Position numbers and translations under genes: made by a program | Shown here: piece after piece, positions 6,152 to 12,708 of the stretch | Numbering within the stretch: position 1 is the stretch's first letter | How the letters are laid out: each line of letters starts with the position of its first letter | The notes under the pieces: model-generated | Seen by the model: the letters and a program-made list of their open reading frames with translations, nothing else | Told to the model about the DNA's origin: nothing | Databases searched by the model: none | NCBI GenBank assembly: GCA_014380155.1 | Contig: JACMKJ010000328.1 | Coordinates: forward strand, 1 to 12,708 | From: Rhizobacter sp. | Lineage (GTDB): Bacteria; Pseudomonadota; Gammaproteobacteria; Burkholderiales; Burkholderiaceae_C | Reading direction: 5' to 3' | Length of the DNA stretch: 12,708 nucleotides

Positions 6152-7324
6152 CTAGGCGCCCCGGCCGAAACCCGCTTGCCTCGCCATCACGATCATCTGG
6201 CCGCGGTTCTCCACTTCGAGCTTGGCGTAGATGTTGGTGATGTGGTTGCGCACGGTCTTCTCGCTCAGCACCAGCGAGGCGGCGATCTGGCTGTTGTCGC
6301 GGCCCTGGGCCACGAGCTCCACCAGCTCTCTCTCGCGTGAGGTGAGGCTGCCCAGGCTCCTGGTGTCGTGAGCGAAGCGGGGCAGGAAGTCCTGCACCTC
6401 CTGCAGCCAGCACTTCCACGCCGGCTCGTCCTCGAGCAGCAGGTGGTTGTTGCTTTCCAGCGGGACGTAACGTGCGTCGGCGATGTGGCTGGCAAAAAGG
6501 CGGCCCTCGTCGAAGGGCACACGCACGTCACCGGCTGCATGCAGGATGAGCGCGGGGCATCGCACCTGGTCGAGCAAGTGAACGACGTCGATCTCGTTGA
6601 ACACCCGCATCATGCGTGCCGCATTGGCCGGTGAGGTCGATACACGCTGCAGCTCGTTGAACCACTCGTGTTGCGCCTGCGTGCCACCGGGAATGAACTG
6701 GGTGGTGAAAAACTGGCGGAACGCCGGGTTCTCCTGCCCCCAGCCGAGCTCGGCCAGCTTGTTCATGGTCTCGGCTTCTTCGCGTTGCTCCGGTGTGGGC
6801 TTGCGCTTGAGGCGGCCGCGCGCGTAGCCGCCATGCAGGATGAGATGGCTCACGCGTTCCGGGTGCCGCACGGCGTAGGCGATGGCGATCGAGGCGCCTT
6901 GCGAGATGCCCAGCAAGGGAAAGCGTGCCAGGCCGGCGGCGTCGACCACACGCTCGAGGTCGTCCACCCAGGCATCGAAGGAGATGTCGGACACGTTCCA
7001 GTCAGACAGGCCACAGCCGCGCTGGTCGTAGCGCAGCAGAGTGTGTTGGCGCGAGAGCTCCTCGATCAGATGGCCCCACACCGGGTTGTCGTTGTCGAAC
7101 TCGAGATGGCTGAGCCAGTTGGAGGCCTTGACCAGCGGCGTGCCTCGGCCGGAGGTCGCATAGGCGATCTGGGCACCGTCGTGGCCGGTGCAGAAGCGGA
7201 TCTGCTGCTTGAAGCCGGCGGCATCGGGCTTGCGGGCACGCGTCGCCTTGGGGCGGGCGCTCAGTGCGTTGGCATCAAGGCGTCGCACCATGGGCATGTC
7301 GGTCTCGCTGAAGGAGTAGTTCAT
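6152..7324 (-). CDS. Alpha/beta-hydrolase fused to a LuxR-type DNA-binding domain
   Basis: This 390-residue protein combines an alpha/beta-hydrolase fold (about 40-318) with a C-terminal LuxR/FixJ-type helix-turn-helix (about 326-386). The catalytic triad looks intact: Ser141 in the nucleophile elbow GISQG (139-143), Asp266 (AAGDVRVP) and His294 (SNNHLLLE). An oxyanion-type region, YDQRGCGLSD, is at 99-108. The HTH has the usual LTSRERELVELVAQG start, then NSQIAASLVLSEKTVRNHITNIYAKL. There is no signal peptide, so it is cytosolic. The likely idea is a transcription factor whose hydrolase domain binds or cleaves a small ligand; target genes are unknown. The first in-frame ATG (7324) has a poor ribosome site; ATGs at residues 10 and 12 are alternatives. 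It stands alone: the ATPase gene converges from the left (26-base gap), and an RTX-gene terminator lies behind it. The 106 bases upstream show no promoter I can defend. Confidence 0.9.
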   Translation of the reverse strand: MNYSFSETDMPMVRRLDANALSARPKATRARKPDAAGFKQQIRFCTGHDGAQIAYATSGRGTPLVKASNWLSHLEFDNDNPVWGHLIEELSRQHTLLRYDQRGCGLSDWNVSDISFDAWVDDLERVVDAAGLARFPLLGISQGASIAIAYAVRHPERVSHLILHGGYARGRLKRKPTPEQREEAETMNKLAELGWGQENPAFRQFFTTQFIPGGTQAQHEWFNELQRVSTSPANAARMMRVFNEIDVVHLLDQVRCPALILHAAGDVRVPFDEGRLFASHIADARYVPLESNNHLLLEDEPAWKCWLQEVQDFLPRFAHDTRSLGSLTSRERELVELVAQGRDNSQIAASLVLSEKTVRNHITNIYAKLEVENRGQMIVMARQAGFGRGA

Positions 7325-7431
7325 GGCGGATGTTCATCTGGCGCGCGGGCGCGCTGCCGGGCGAACCAGTATGGCGAGCGCGGGTATGAACCGCGTTTCG
7401 CTGCGCGGTGCATTTGTTTCGTTTGTTGTTG

Positions 7432-7461
7432 AAAAAGAGGCGGCCAGGGTGCCGCCTCTTT
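7432..7461 (-). terminator. Intrinsic terminator of the RTX/type I secretion operon
   Basis: A perfect 11-base-pair stem (7434-7444 with 7451-7461) encloses a 6-base loop and starts at the last base of the RTX stop codon. On the minus strand the stem is GC-rich in the middle and runs into a T5 tract (ending around 7432), as expected for a Rho-independent terminator. It should end transcripts of the secretion operon and insulate the hydrolase-LuxR gene, which lies in the same direction. Confidence 0.9.
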
Positions 7462-10433
7462 CACGCTGAGCCCACGAAGCTGCTGCCGGGTTCGACGGCG
7501 GTGGGTTGCAGCACGGCGTCGAAGACGAAGTCATCGGCGCTCAGACCGGCCACGCTCACGCCGTCGAGTTGCAGGTGCCCGCCGTTGCCCAGGTCGATCA
7601 GCGTGCTGCCCGACACGTTCTGCGCGTGCGAAAGCAACCACTGGAAGTCGACCGTGCCGGTGAGACCGCGCAGGTCGATGCGGTCGCTCACACCGACGCC
7701 GGCCTGGAAGTCGCTGAAGCGGTACTCCACGTCGCCGCTGCCCACCTGCAGCGTGTCGTTGCCGGCGCCGCCCTGGAAGTGCAGCCGCGTGTCCCCAGCC
7801 AGGTTGCGTGCGTCGAGGGTGTCGTTGCCGGCGCCGCTGGCGATCACCAGGCCGTCGAGCAAGGCATCTCCGTGCGCGAGGGTCACTTCGGCGGAAAGCC
7901 CGGTCACTGTTCTGAACGAGGCCGTGCCTGCCACCTGGATGATGTCGCTGCCCGAGGTGCCCTCCACCCGCACGCTGTCGGCCTGGCCATCGCCCGCCAC
8001 GCCGCCGACCGTGCTCGCCAACTCCAGGTTGACCTGCGTCACGTCGGTGCCGGAGAGATCGCCGATGGTGATGTTGTCGGCACCGCCCAGGGTGCGGATG
8101 TCGACGCGCTCCATGTCGTTCAGGTCCATGGTGACCGCGGCGACGTCGCGCGTGAGGCGCACACGGCCGCCGTTTGCGCTGATGGCGATGGTCTCGCCCA
8201 CGTTCGAGCCGTTCAAGCGCAAGGTGTCGCTGCCGCCCTGGCCTTCGACGGTGTCGTTGTCGTCGCCGGGGTTCCAGGTGAAGGTGTCGTTGCCGTCACT
8301 GAGCAGGGCCAGGTCGTTGCCATCGCCGCCGGTCACGGTGTCGCTGCCGCTGCTGCCGATGATCACGTCGTCACCCAGGCCGCCGTTGATTTCGAGCCTC
8401 ATGGCATTGGCGCTGAAGCTGCTGGCGTCGACCACGTCGTTGCCGCCGCCTGCGTTGATGCGCAGGGTGTCGGTGGCTTCCGCGCCCGAGACGCGCACTT
8501 CGGCTGCGGCGCCGCTCACTTGATGGCCGCTGCCCACGGTCTGCACGACCAGCGACTCGGCGCCGTTGCTCGCACTCAGGTTCACCGTGTCGGCTGCGCC
8601 GTCGGCGTTGCCCAGGTTGATGGCCACCTGGTTCACGCCGGTGCCGCTCATGTCGCCCACGTTCACCGTGTCGGCTCCGTTGAGCGCGTTGATCTCGACG
8701 CGCTCGACCTGGTTCAGGTCCATGGTGATGTTCGCCACGTCGCGGAAGAGGCGCGCGCGCGCGCCGTTGGCCGAGAGGCTGATGTTCTCGCTGGCGGCGG
8801 AGCCACCGAACTGCAGCGTGTCGGTGCCGTCCTGACCCTCGACGGTGTCGCTGCCTTCGCCCGGGTTCCACATGAAGCGATCGTTGCCGGCGCCGAGAAA
8901 GGCCACGTCGTTGCCCTGGTTGCCGTCGACGATGTCGTTGCCGTCGCCACCGAAGATCACGTCGGCGCCCTGGCTGCCCAGCACGATGTCGTCGCCGGCA
9001 CCAGCGTCGATGCTGAGTGCGGCGGTGGTTGCCGTCACCGTGGTCGCGACAATGATGTCGTTGCCGCCCAGGGTGCTGATCTGCAGCTGGTCCTGCCCTT
9101 CGCTGCCGCTCACGTTCACCATCGCATGCAGGCCCACCACCGCCAGCGAACCGCCGGCGCCGAACACCTCGACGACGTCTTCGCCGTTCGTGCCAGCCAC
9201 CGTCACACGGTCGATCTGCTGGTCGGCCACGCCGCCCACCGGTGTGAGGCCGATGTTCACGGTGGTGACATCGGTGCCCGAGAGGTCGTTGACGTTGATG
9301 ATGTCTGCTCCGCCCAGGGTCTGGAGCGCGATGGTTTCCACGTCGTTCAGGTCCATCACGATCGCGGCCACGTTGCGCGTGAGGCGCGTGCGGCTGCCGT
9401 TTGCGCTGATGTCCAGGGTCTCCGAGGCATTGGAGCCGTTGAAGACCAGCGTGTCGCTGCCGTCCTGGCCTTCGACCGTGTCGCTGCCGTCGCCCGGGTT
9501 CCAGGCGAAGCCGTCGTTGCCCGCGCCCATCAGGGCCGTGTCGTTGCCGCGACCGCCGGTGATGCTGTCGTTGCCGTCACCGCCCAGCAGCAGGTCGGCG
9601 CCGTCGCCGCTGATGATGGTGTCGTTGCCTGCGCCGCCGTCGATGGTGAGCTGCACCAGCGCGGCCAGGCCGTTGCTGGCGGTGATCACGTCGTCGCCGC
9701 CGTTGGCGTTGACGACGATCTGTTCGATCGTGCCTGCGTCGACGCTGAACGGCGCGGGGTTCACGCGGTCGAAGCGCACCCGCGTTCCATTGGGGACGAT
9801 GGTGAAGGTCTCGGCGCCGTTGCCGCCGTTGACTTCCAGGGTGTCGATGCCGGCGCCGCCTTCGGCGAGGTCGGTGTCATCGCCCGGGTTCCAGATGAAG
9901 CGATCGTCACCGGACTCACCGAACATCTGGTCGTCACCGTCACCGCCCGTGAGCACGTCGTTGCCCTCGCCACCGAAGAGGAAGTCGGCGCCGCCCTTGC
10001 CGAGCAGGGTGTCGTTGTCGGCTTGACCGAACAGCATGTCACCCCCAGAGCCACCGGTGAGCACGTCGTTGCCGGCGCCGCCGAAGAGGTTGGCGCGCGG
10101 CAAGGCGCCGTTGGTTTCACTGAGCGTGATCACGTCGTTGCCACCCAGGCCGAAAGCCTGGATCAACGAGGTGTTGGCCACCGTGGGTGTGGTGCCGGCG
10201 ATGTCGACTGCGCCGCCATTCACCAGGATCTGGCCAGCCGCGTTGCGGCTCACGGCGACGCTGTTGTCGAGGTTGTCGCCGGTCACGCTGAGCGTGCCAT
10301 TCGAGGAGCTGCCGCCGACGGCCTGGGTGCTGACGCCGCCGCTGGCTGCGGCTGTGCGGTGGGTGGCGGTGATCTGGCCGTTGTCGGCGAGCAGCAGGTC
10401 ATCGAACGAAGCGGTGCGGATTGCGGTTGCCAT
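7461..10433 (-). CDS. RTX repeat protein, type I secretion substrate
   Basis: This 990-residue protein carries many Ca2+-binding RTX nonapeptides (GGxGNDxL/I forms), for example at 97-173, 266-307, 478-516, 684-716 and 867-895, so it should fold outside the cell on binding calcium. It has no N-terminal signal peptide. The C-terminus fits a type I secretion signal region of the serralysin type: FSDFQAGVGVSDRIDL (906-921), then LIDLGNGGHLQLDG and LSADDFVF (964-971), with a 19-residue tail. Four modules begin with FxWNPG (WNPG at 181, 311, 522, 720). No catalytic or adhesive domain is recognisable; the N-terminal 90 residues are low-complexity and Thr/Ala/Gly-rich. It could be a surface-layer, matrix or biofilm scaffold protein, but that is inference. 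It lies 99 bases after the HlyD-type gene, in the same operon as its presumed transporter. The ribosome site is weak (GAAAGA). Confidence 0.93.
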   Translation of the reverse strand: MATAIRTASFDDLLLADNGQITATHRTAAASGGVSTQAVGGSSSNGTLSVTGDNLDNSVAVSRNAAGQILVNGGAVDIAGTTPTVANTSLIQAFGLGGNDVITLSETNGALPRANLFGGAGNDVLTGGSGGDMLFGQADNDTLLGKGGADFLFGGEGNDVLTGGDGDDQMFGESGDDRFIWNPGDDTDLAEGGAGIDTLEVNGGNGAETFTIVPNGTRVRFDRVNPAPFSVDAGTIEQIVVNANGGDDVITASNGLAALVQLTIDGGAGNDTIISGDGADLLLGGDGNDSITGGRGNDTALMGAGNDGFAWNPGDGSDTVEGQDGSDTLVFNGSNASETLDISANGSRTRLTRNVAAIVMDLNDVETIALQTLGGADIINVNDLSGTDVTTVNIGLTPVGGVADQQIDRVTVAGTNGEDVVEVFGAGGSLAVVGLHAMVNVSGSEGQDQLQISTLGGNDIIVATTVTATTAALSIDAGAGDDIVLGSQGADVIFGGDGNDIVDGNQGNDVAFLGAGNDRFMWNPGEGSDTVEGQDGTDTLQFGGSAASENISLSANGARARLFRDVANITMDLNQVERVEINALNGADTVNVGDMSGTGVNQVAINLGNADGAADTVNLSASNGAESLVVQTVGSGHQVSGAAAEVRVSGAEATDTLRINAGGGNDVVDASSFSANAMRLEINGGLGDDVIIGSSGSDTVTGGDGNDLALLSDGNDTFTWNPGDDNDTVEGQGGSDTLRLNGSNVGETIAISANGGRVRLTRDVAAVTMDLNDMERVDIRTLGGADNITIGDLSGTDVTQVNLELASTVGGVAGDGQADSVRVEGTSGSDIIQVAGTASFRTVTGLSAEVTLAHGDALLDGLVIASGAGNDTLDARNLAGDTRLHFQGGAGNDTLQVGSGDVEYRFSDFQAGVGVSDRIDLRGLTGTVDFQWLLSHAQNVSGSTLIDLGNGGHLQLDGVSVAGLSADDFVFDAVLQPTAVEPGSSFVGSA
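7719..9899 (-). repeat. Four tandem modules inside the RTX gene
   Basis: Modules start at the FxWNPG motif: A 9899-9510 (130 residues, short), B 9509-8877 (211), C 8876-8283 (198), D 8282 to about 7719 (188). In B-D each module has the order FxWNPG, DTVEGQxGxDTL, SANGxRxRLxRDVAxxxMDLNxxE, LxGADxxxxxDxSGTxV, a variable part, then a short RTX block. The DNA is also repetitive: GTTCAGGTCCAT recurs at 8118, 8712 and 9345 (594 and 633 bases apart). Module A lacks the middle part, so it is either an ancestral or a shortened copy. Confidence 0.85.
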
Positions 10434-10475
10434 GTCTGTCTTTCAGTTTTGATTCAAGTGATCTGGAAAGGGTGG

Positions 10476-10509
10476 AAAAAGCTCCGCCTGGGCGGTGCCG
10501 GGGCACCGC
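10476..10509 (-). terminator. Attenuator-like overlapping hairpins between the HlyD-type and RTX genes
   Basis: Read on the minus strand there are three 7-base segments. Segment 1 (10509-10503) pairs perfectly with segment 2 (10498-10492). Segment 2 also pairs with segment 3 (10487-10481), with one mismatch, and this second hairpin runs directly into TTTTT (10480-10476). The two hairpins exclude each other, since both need segment 2. Hairpin 2:3 plus T5 has the shape of a short intrinsic terminator; hairpin 1:2 would then act as an antiterminator. It lies 24 bases past the HlyD-type stop codon and 43 before the RTX start. The stems are short and GC-rich DNA forms such pairings easily, so function is uncertain. 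Confidence 0.4.
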
Positions 10510-10532
10510 ATGCGGATCGGGGGTGGGGCGGG

Positions 10533-11864
10533 TCAGCTTTCGCGCAGCCCGCGTCGGGCAAACAGGCCCAGCGGCTCCACGAAATACTCGAACAGGCTGC
10601 GCTCAGTGGTGGTGACGAACAGCTCCACGGGCATGCCAGCGTGCGGGCGCAGGCCGGGGTGCTGTTTCAGGCTCGCAGCGTCGACTTCCACAGTCGCCGT
10701 GAACCAGGCTTCGCCGCTCGGGCCGGTGATGCGGTCGGCCGACACGAAGCTCACGGTGCCGGGCAGCATGGGCAGGTTGCGGGCGTCGGGGGCGGTGAGG
10801 CGCACGTCGGCGCTGGAGCCGGCGCGCACCTGGTTGATGTCATCGGGGCGGATGCGCGCCTCCACCACCAGCTTCTCTTGCGCGGGCACCACGTCGAGCA
10901 GCGCAGCACGGGGTGCGATGACCTCCCCCACTGACGCCACACGCAGGCCCATCACCTCGCCATCCACCGGCGAACGCACGGTCTGGCGCTCCACCTGGTC
11001 TTGCGAGGGCCGAAGGCGTTCTTCGATCTGGCGAAGGCGCGCCGAGGCGTCGCGCATCTCGTCGGTCGCCTGCTGCTGGTACTGGTTGCGCAGCGCAAGC
11101 GCGCGGGCTTCGAGCTCGCCGATGCGCTGGCGTGCCACGGCCAGGCTGCCGCGCTGCTCGCCGACCTTGCTGCGGTAGTCGGCCGAGGTGCGCTGCAAAG
11201 ACAGCAGGCGGGTGCGCTGGATGAAGCCTTGCTGCACCAGCTGCTCGTTCATCAACAGCTCTTCGTCCGACAGCGAGGCACCGGCTTCGGTGGCCAGCAC
11301 CTGCGAGTTGAGGGCCTCGGCCTGGGCCTGGGCTTCGCGCTTCTGGGTGTGCAGCGAGGCGATCTGTTCATCGAGCGCACGGCGGCGGGCGGTGAAGAGC
11401 GCCAGCTCGCGTGCCACCAGCTCGGCGCCGTCGGCGTGACCGGCGGGCACCATGAAGCTCGATGCGAGCGACGCTTCGGCGCTGGCGCGCGCGAGCCGCA
11501 CCTGCTCGGCGCGCGACTGGTCTTGCAGCAGGCGCAACTCGGCATCGCCGCGCAGGTCGCTCAGCAACAGCAGGGCTTCGCCGGCACGCACCTTCTGGCC
11601 GTCGCGCACCAGGATCTCGCGCACGATGCCGCCCTCCTGGTGCTGCACGGTCTTGCGGTTGAGCTCCACCTTGAGTTGGGCCGGTGCCACCACCGCGCCG
11701 GCCAGAGGCGCGAGCGAGGCCCACAGGCAGGCCAGGCTCAGCGACATCAGTGCCGGCACGGTGGCGCGGCGCAGTTGCCGGCGCCACTGGTTGGTGGCGG
11801 TGAGGTCGGGGCGCCCCTGCATCAAAAGGTGGCCGAGGGAGTGTGTGTTGGCGGTCATGGTCAT
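10533..11864 (-). CDS. HlyD-family periplasmic adaptor of a type I secretion system
   Basis: This 443-residue membrane-fusion protein links the inner-membrane ABC exporter to an outer-membrane channel. Residues 34-58 form the single membrane anchor near the N-terminus. A biotinyl-lipoyl-like half-domain follows (about 70-104, VQHQEGGIVREILVRDGQKVRAGEALL), then a long helical coiled-coil hairpin (about 106-290, Gln/Glu/Ala/Arg-rich). The second lipoyl half starts at VRSPVDGEVMGL (297-307), and the beta-barrel region ends in GMPVELFVTTTERSLFEYFVEPL (410-432), typical of HlyD/PrtE/LapC adaptors. The start ATG overlaps the stop of the ABC gene by 4 bases (ATGA), indicating translational coupling; a second ATG lies two codons later. 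With the ABC gene and the RTX gene it forms a complete inner-membrane secretion unit plus substrate. The outer-membrane TolC-type partner is not in the window. Confidence 0.95.
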   Translation of the reverse strand: MTMTANTHSLGHLLMQGRPDLTATNQWRRQLRRATVPALMSLSLACLWASLAPLAGAVVAPAQLKVELNRKTVQHQEGGIVREILVRDGQKVRAGEALLLLSDLRGDAELRLLQDQSRAEQVRLARASAEASLASSFMVPAGHADGAELVARELALFTARRRALDEQIASLHTQKREAQAQAEALNSQVLATEAGASLSDEELLMNEQLVQQGFIQRTRLLSLQRTSADYRSKVGEQRGSLAVARQRIGELEARALALRNQYQQQATDEMRDASARLRQIEERLRPSQDQVERQTVRSPVDGEVMGLRVASVGEVIAPRAALLDVVPAQEKLVVEARIRPDDINQVRAGSSADVRLTAPDARNLPMLPGTVSFVSADRITGPSGEAWFTATVEVDAASLKQHPGLRPHAGMPVELFVTTTERSLFEYFVEPLGLFARRGLRES

Positions 11865-12708
11865 GCGGCCACGCGGTTCAGCGCGTGGGGGGTTGAAGCG
11901 TTGGAAAGGGCAGGCGGCTTGGCCGCCACGGGTTGAAGGCGTGCCAGCACCGCAGCGCTCGGGCCAAAGGCATCGAGCACGCCGTCGCGCAGCACGGCCA
12001 GCTTGTCGAGCTGCGACATCAGCGCCGGGCGGTGGCTCACCATCACCACCGTCACGCGGCGCTGCTTGAGGGTCTTGAGGGCTTCGCCGAGAGCCTGTTC
12101 GCCTTCGGCGTCGAGGCTGGCATTGGGCTCGTCGAGCACCACAAGGCGCGGCTCGCCGTAGAGCGCCCGTGCGAGCGCAATGCGTTGGCGCTGCCCGCCG
12201 GAGAGCACCGCACCGGCTTCGCCGATGGGCGTGTCGTAGCCCTGCGGCAGGCGCAGGATCATGTCGTGCGCCTGCGCCAGGCGGGCGGCCTCGACCACCT
12301 GGGCAGAATCGATCTCACCGAGGCGGGCGATGTTCTCGGCCACCGTGCCGGCAAAGAGTTCCACGTCTTGCGGCAAGTAGCCCACGTGGCGGCCCCAGGC
12401 GGCGCGGCCCCATTGCGCCACCTCGGCGCCGTCGAGCCGCACGCTGCCGGCCTGCGGCTTCCAGATGCCGAGCATCAGGCGCAGCAAGGTGGTCTTGCCC
12501 GAGGCGCTGGGGCCGACGATGCCGAGGCTTTCGCCAGCGGCCAGCTGAAAGCTCAGGCCACGGATGAGAGGCGCGCGGCCGGCGGCCACCGAGAACACCA
12601 CGCCTTCGGCTTCGAGGCGGCCGCTCGGCGCAGGCAGGTCGATCGGGGAGGCTGCCTCGGGCGTGCTGCGCGCCTGCAGCCGCTGCCAGGCACCGCGCGC
12701 ATCGACCA
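11861..12708 (-). CDS. Type I secretion ABC transporter, ATPase part (5' end outside window)
   Basis: These 281 residues are the C-terminal nucleotide-binding domain of a PrtD/HlyB-type ABC exporter; the frame stays open to the window edge, so the membrane part lies beyond. A start at the GTG at 12601 is rejected because the preceding frame encodes the expected linker (DARGAWQRLQ, then LPAPSGRLEAEGV). Motifs are complete: Walker A GPSASGKT (12514-12491), Q-loop YLPQDVELFAGTVAENI, signature LSGGQ (12205-12191), Walker B LVVLDEP (12145-12125), D-loop ASLD and H-loop histidine (12034-12032). ATP binding and hydrolysis would drive export of the RTX protein through the HlyD-type adaptor. After the H-loop comes a normal end of the domain and a short Ala/Pro-rich tail. 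The downstream adaptor gene overlaps its stop codon by 4 bases. Confidence 0.95.
   Translation of the reverse strand, partial: VDARGAWQRLQARSTPEAASPIDLPAPSGRLEAEGVVFSVAAGRAPLIRGLSFQLAAGESLGIVGPSASGKTTLLRLMLGIWKPQAGSVRLDGAEVAQWGRAAWGRHVGYLPQDVELFAGTVAENIARLGEIDSAQVVEAARLAQAHDMILRLPQGYDTPIGEAGAVLSGGQRQRIALARALYGEPRLVVLDEPNASLDAEGEQALGEALKTLKQRRVTVVMVSHRPALMSQLDKLAVLRDGVLDAFGPSAAVLARLQPVAAKPPALSNASTPHALNRVAA

Noticed and set aside
6126..6160. A bidirectional terminator between the ATPase and hydrolase-LuxR genes
   Set aside because: Only short imperfect GC pairings are present and there is no T-tract in either direction.
10332..10354. A LapG-like cleavage site (TAAASGG, RTX residues 27-33), suggesting a retained surface adhesin
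   Set aside because: LapA-type retention modules are longer and precede the cleavage site; here only about 26 residues do, and no LapD or LapG gene is visible.
7506..10934. A 1142-codon open frame on the plus strand opposite the RTX gene
   Set aside because: It is antisense to a clear RTX gene and part of the HlyD-type gene. Its product is a monotonous His/Val/Ala/Gly-rich sequence, as produced by reading GC-rich repeats backwards. No ribosome site or family motif supports it.

Overview
The window is GC-rich DNA with dense, tightly spaced genes. Codon use, gene content and the style of the copper genes suggest a betaproteobacterium of the order Burkholderiales (Leptothrix/Rubrivivax/Methylibium-like). 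That placement is inferred from overall look only; no taxonomic marker gene is present. There is no tRNA, rRNA, CRISPR array or insertion sequence, and no gap between genes exceeds 300 bases.

The left half (1-6125) is a copper-handling cluster. A forward operon holds the 3' part of a periplasmic multicopper oxidase, a Spy/CpxP-like periplasmic protein and a two-domain cupredoxin-CusF fusion. A second, stand-alone CusF-like gene faces it tail to tail. A short intergenic region with a CueR-type palindrome separates this gene from a forward gene for a small secreted protein with two cysteines, possibly GOLD-like. Next come a CopZ-like chaperone behind a second CueR-type promoter, a tiny His-containing lipoprotein behind a possible FNR/Anr-type promoter, and a P1B-1 copper-exporting ATPase with an N-terminal His-rich/HMBD region. 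Together they would pass Cu(I) from the cytosol (chaperone, ATPase) to the periplasm, where CusF-type carriers, a cupredoxin and the oxidase bind or oxidise it. The regulator itself (CueR/HmrR) is not in the window.

From 6152 to the end all genes run on the minus strand. A single gene encodes an alpha/beta-hydrolase fused to a LuxR-type DNA-binding domain; it converges on the ATPase gene. A strong intrinsic terminator separates it from a type I secretion operon transcribed from beyond the right edge: ABC transporter (partial), HlyD-family adaptor (4-base overlap with the ABC gene) and a 990-residue RTX protein built of four repeating modules. The 99-base gap before the RTX gene holds two overlapping, mutually exclusive hairpins and a T-tract, which resemble an attenuator. 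No outer-membrane TolC-like gene is visible.

The points most worth following up are the attenuator-like element, the FNR-like promoter in a copper cluster, the possible GOLD-fold secreted protein, the hydrolase-LuxR fusion, and the tail-to-tail pair of CusF domains that both carry Met in place of the E. coli CusF tryptophan.
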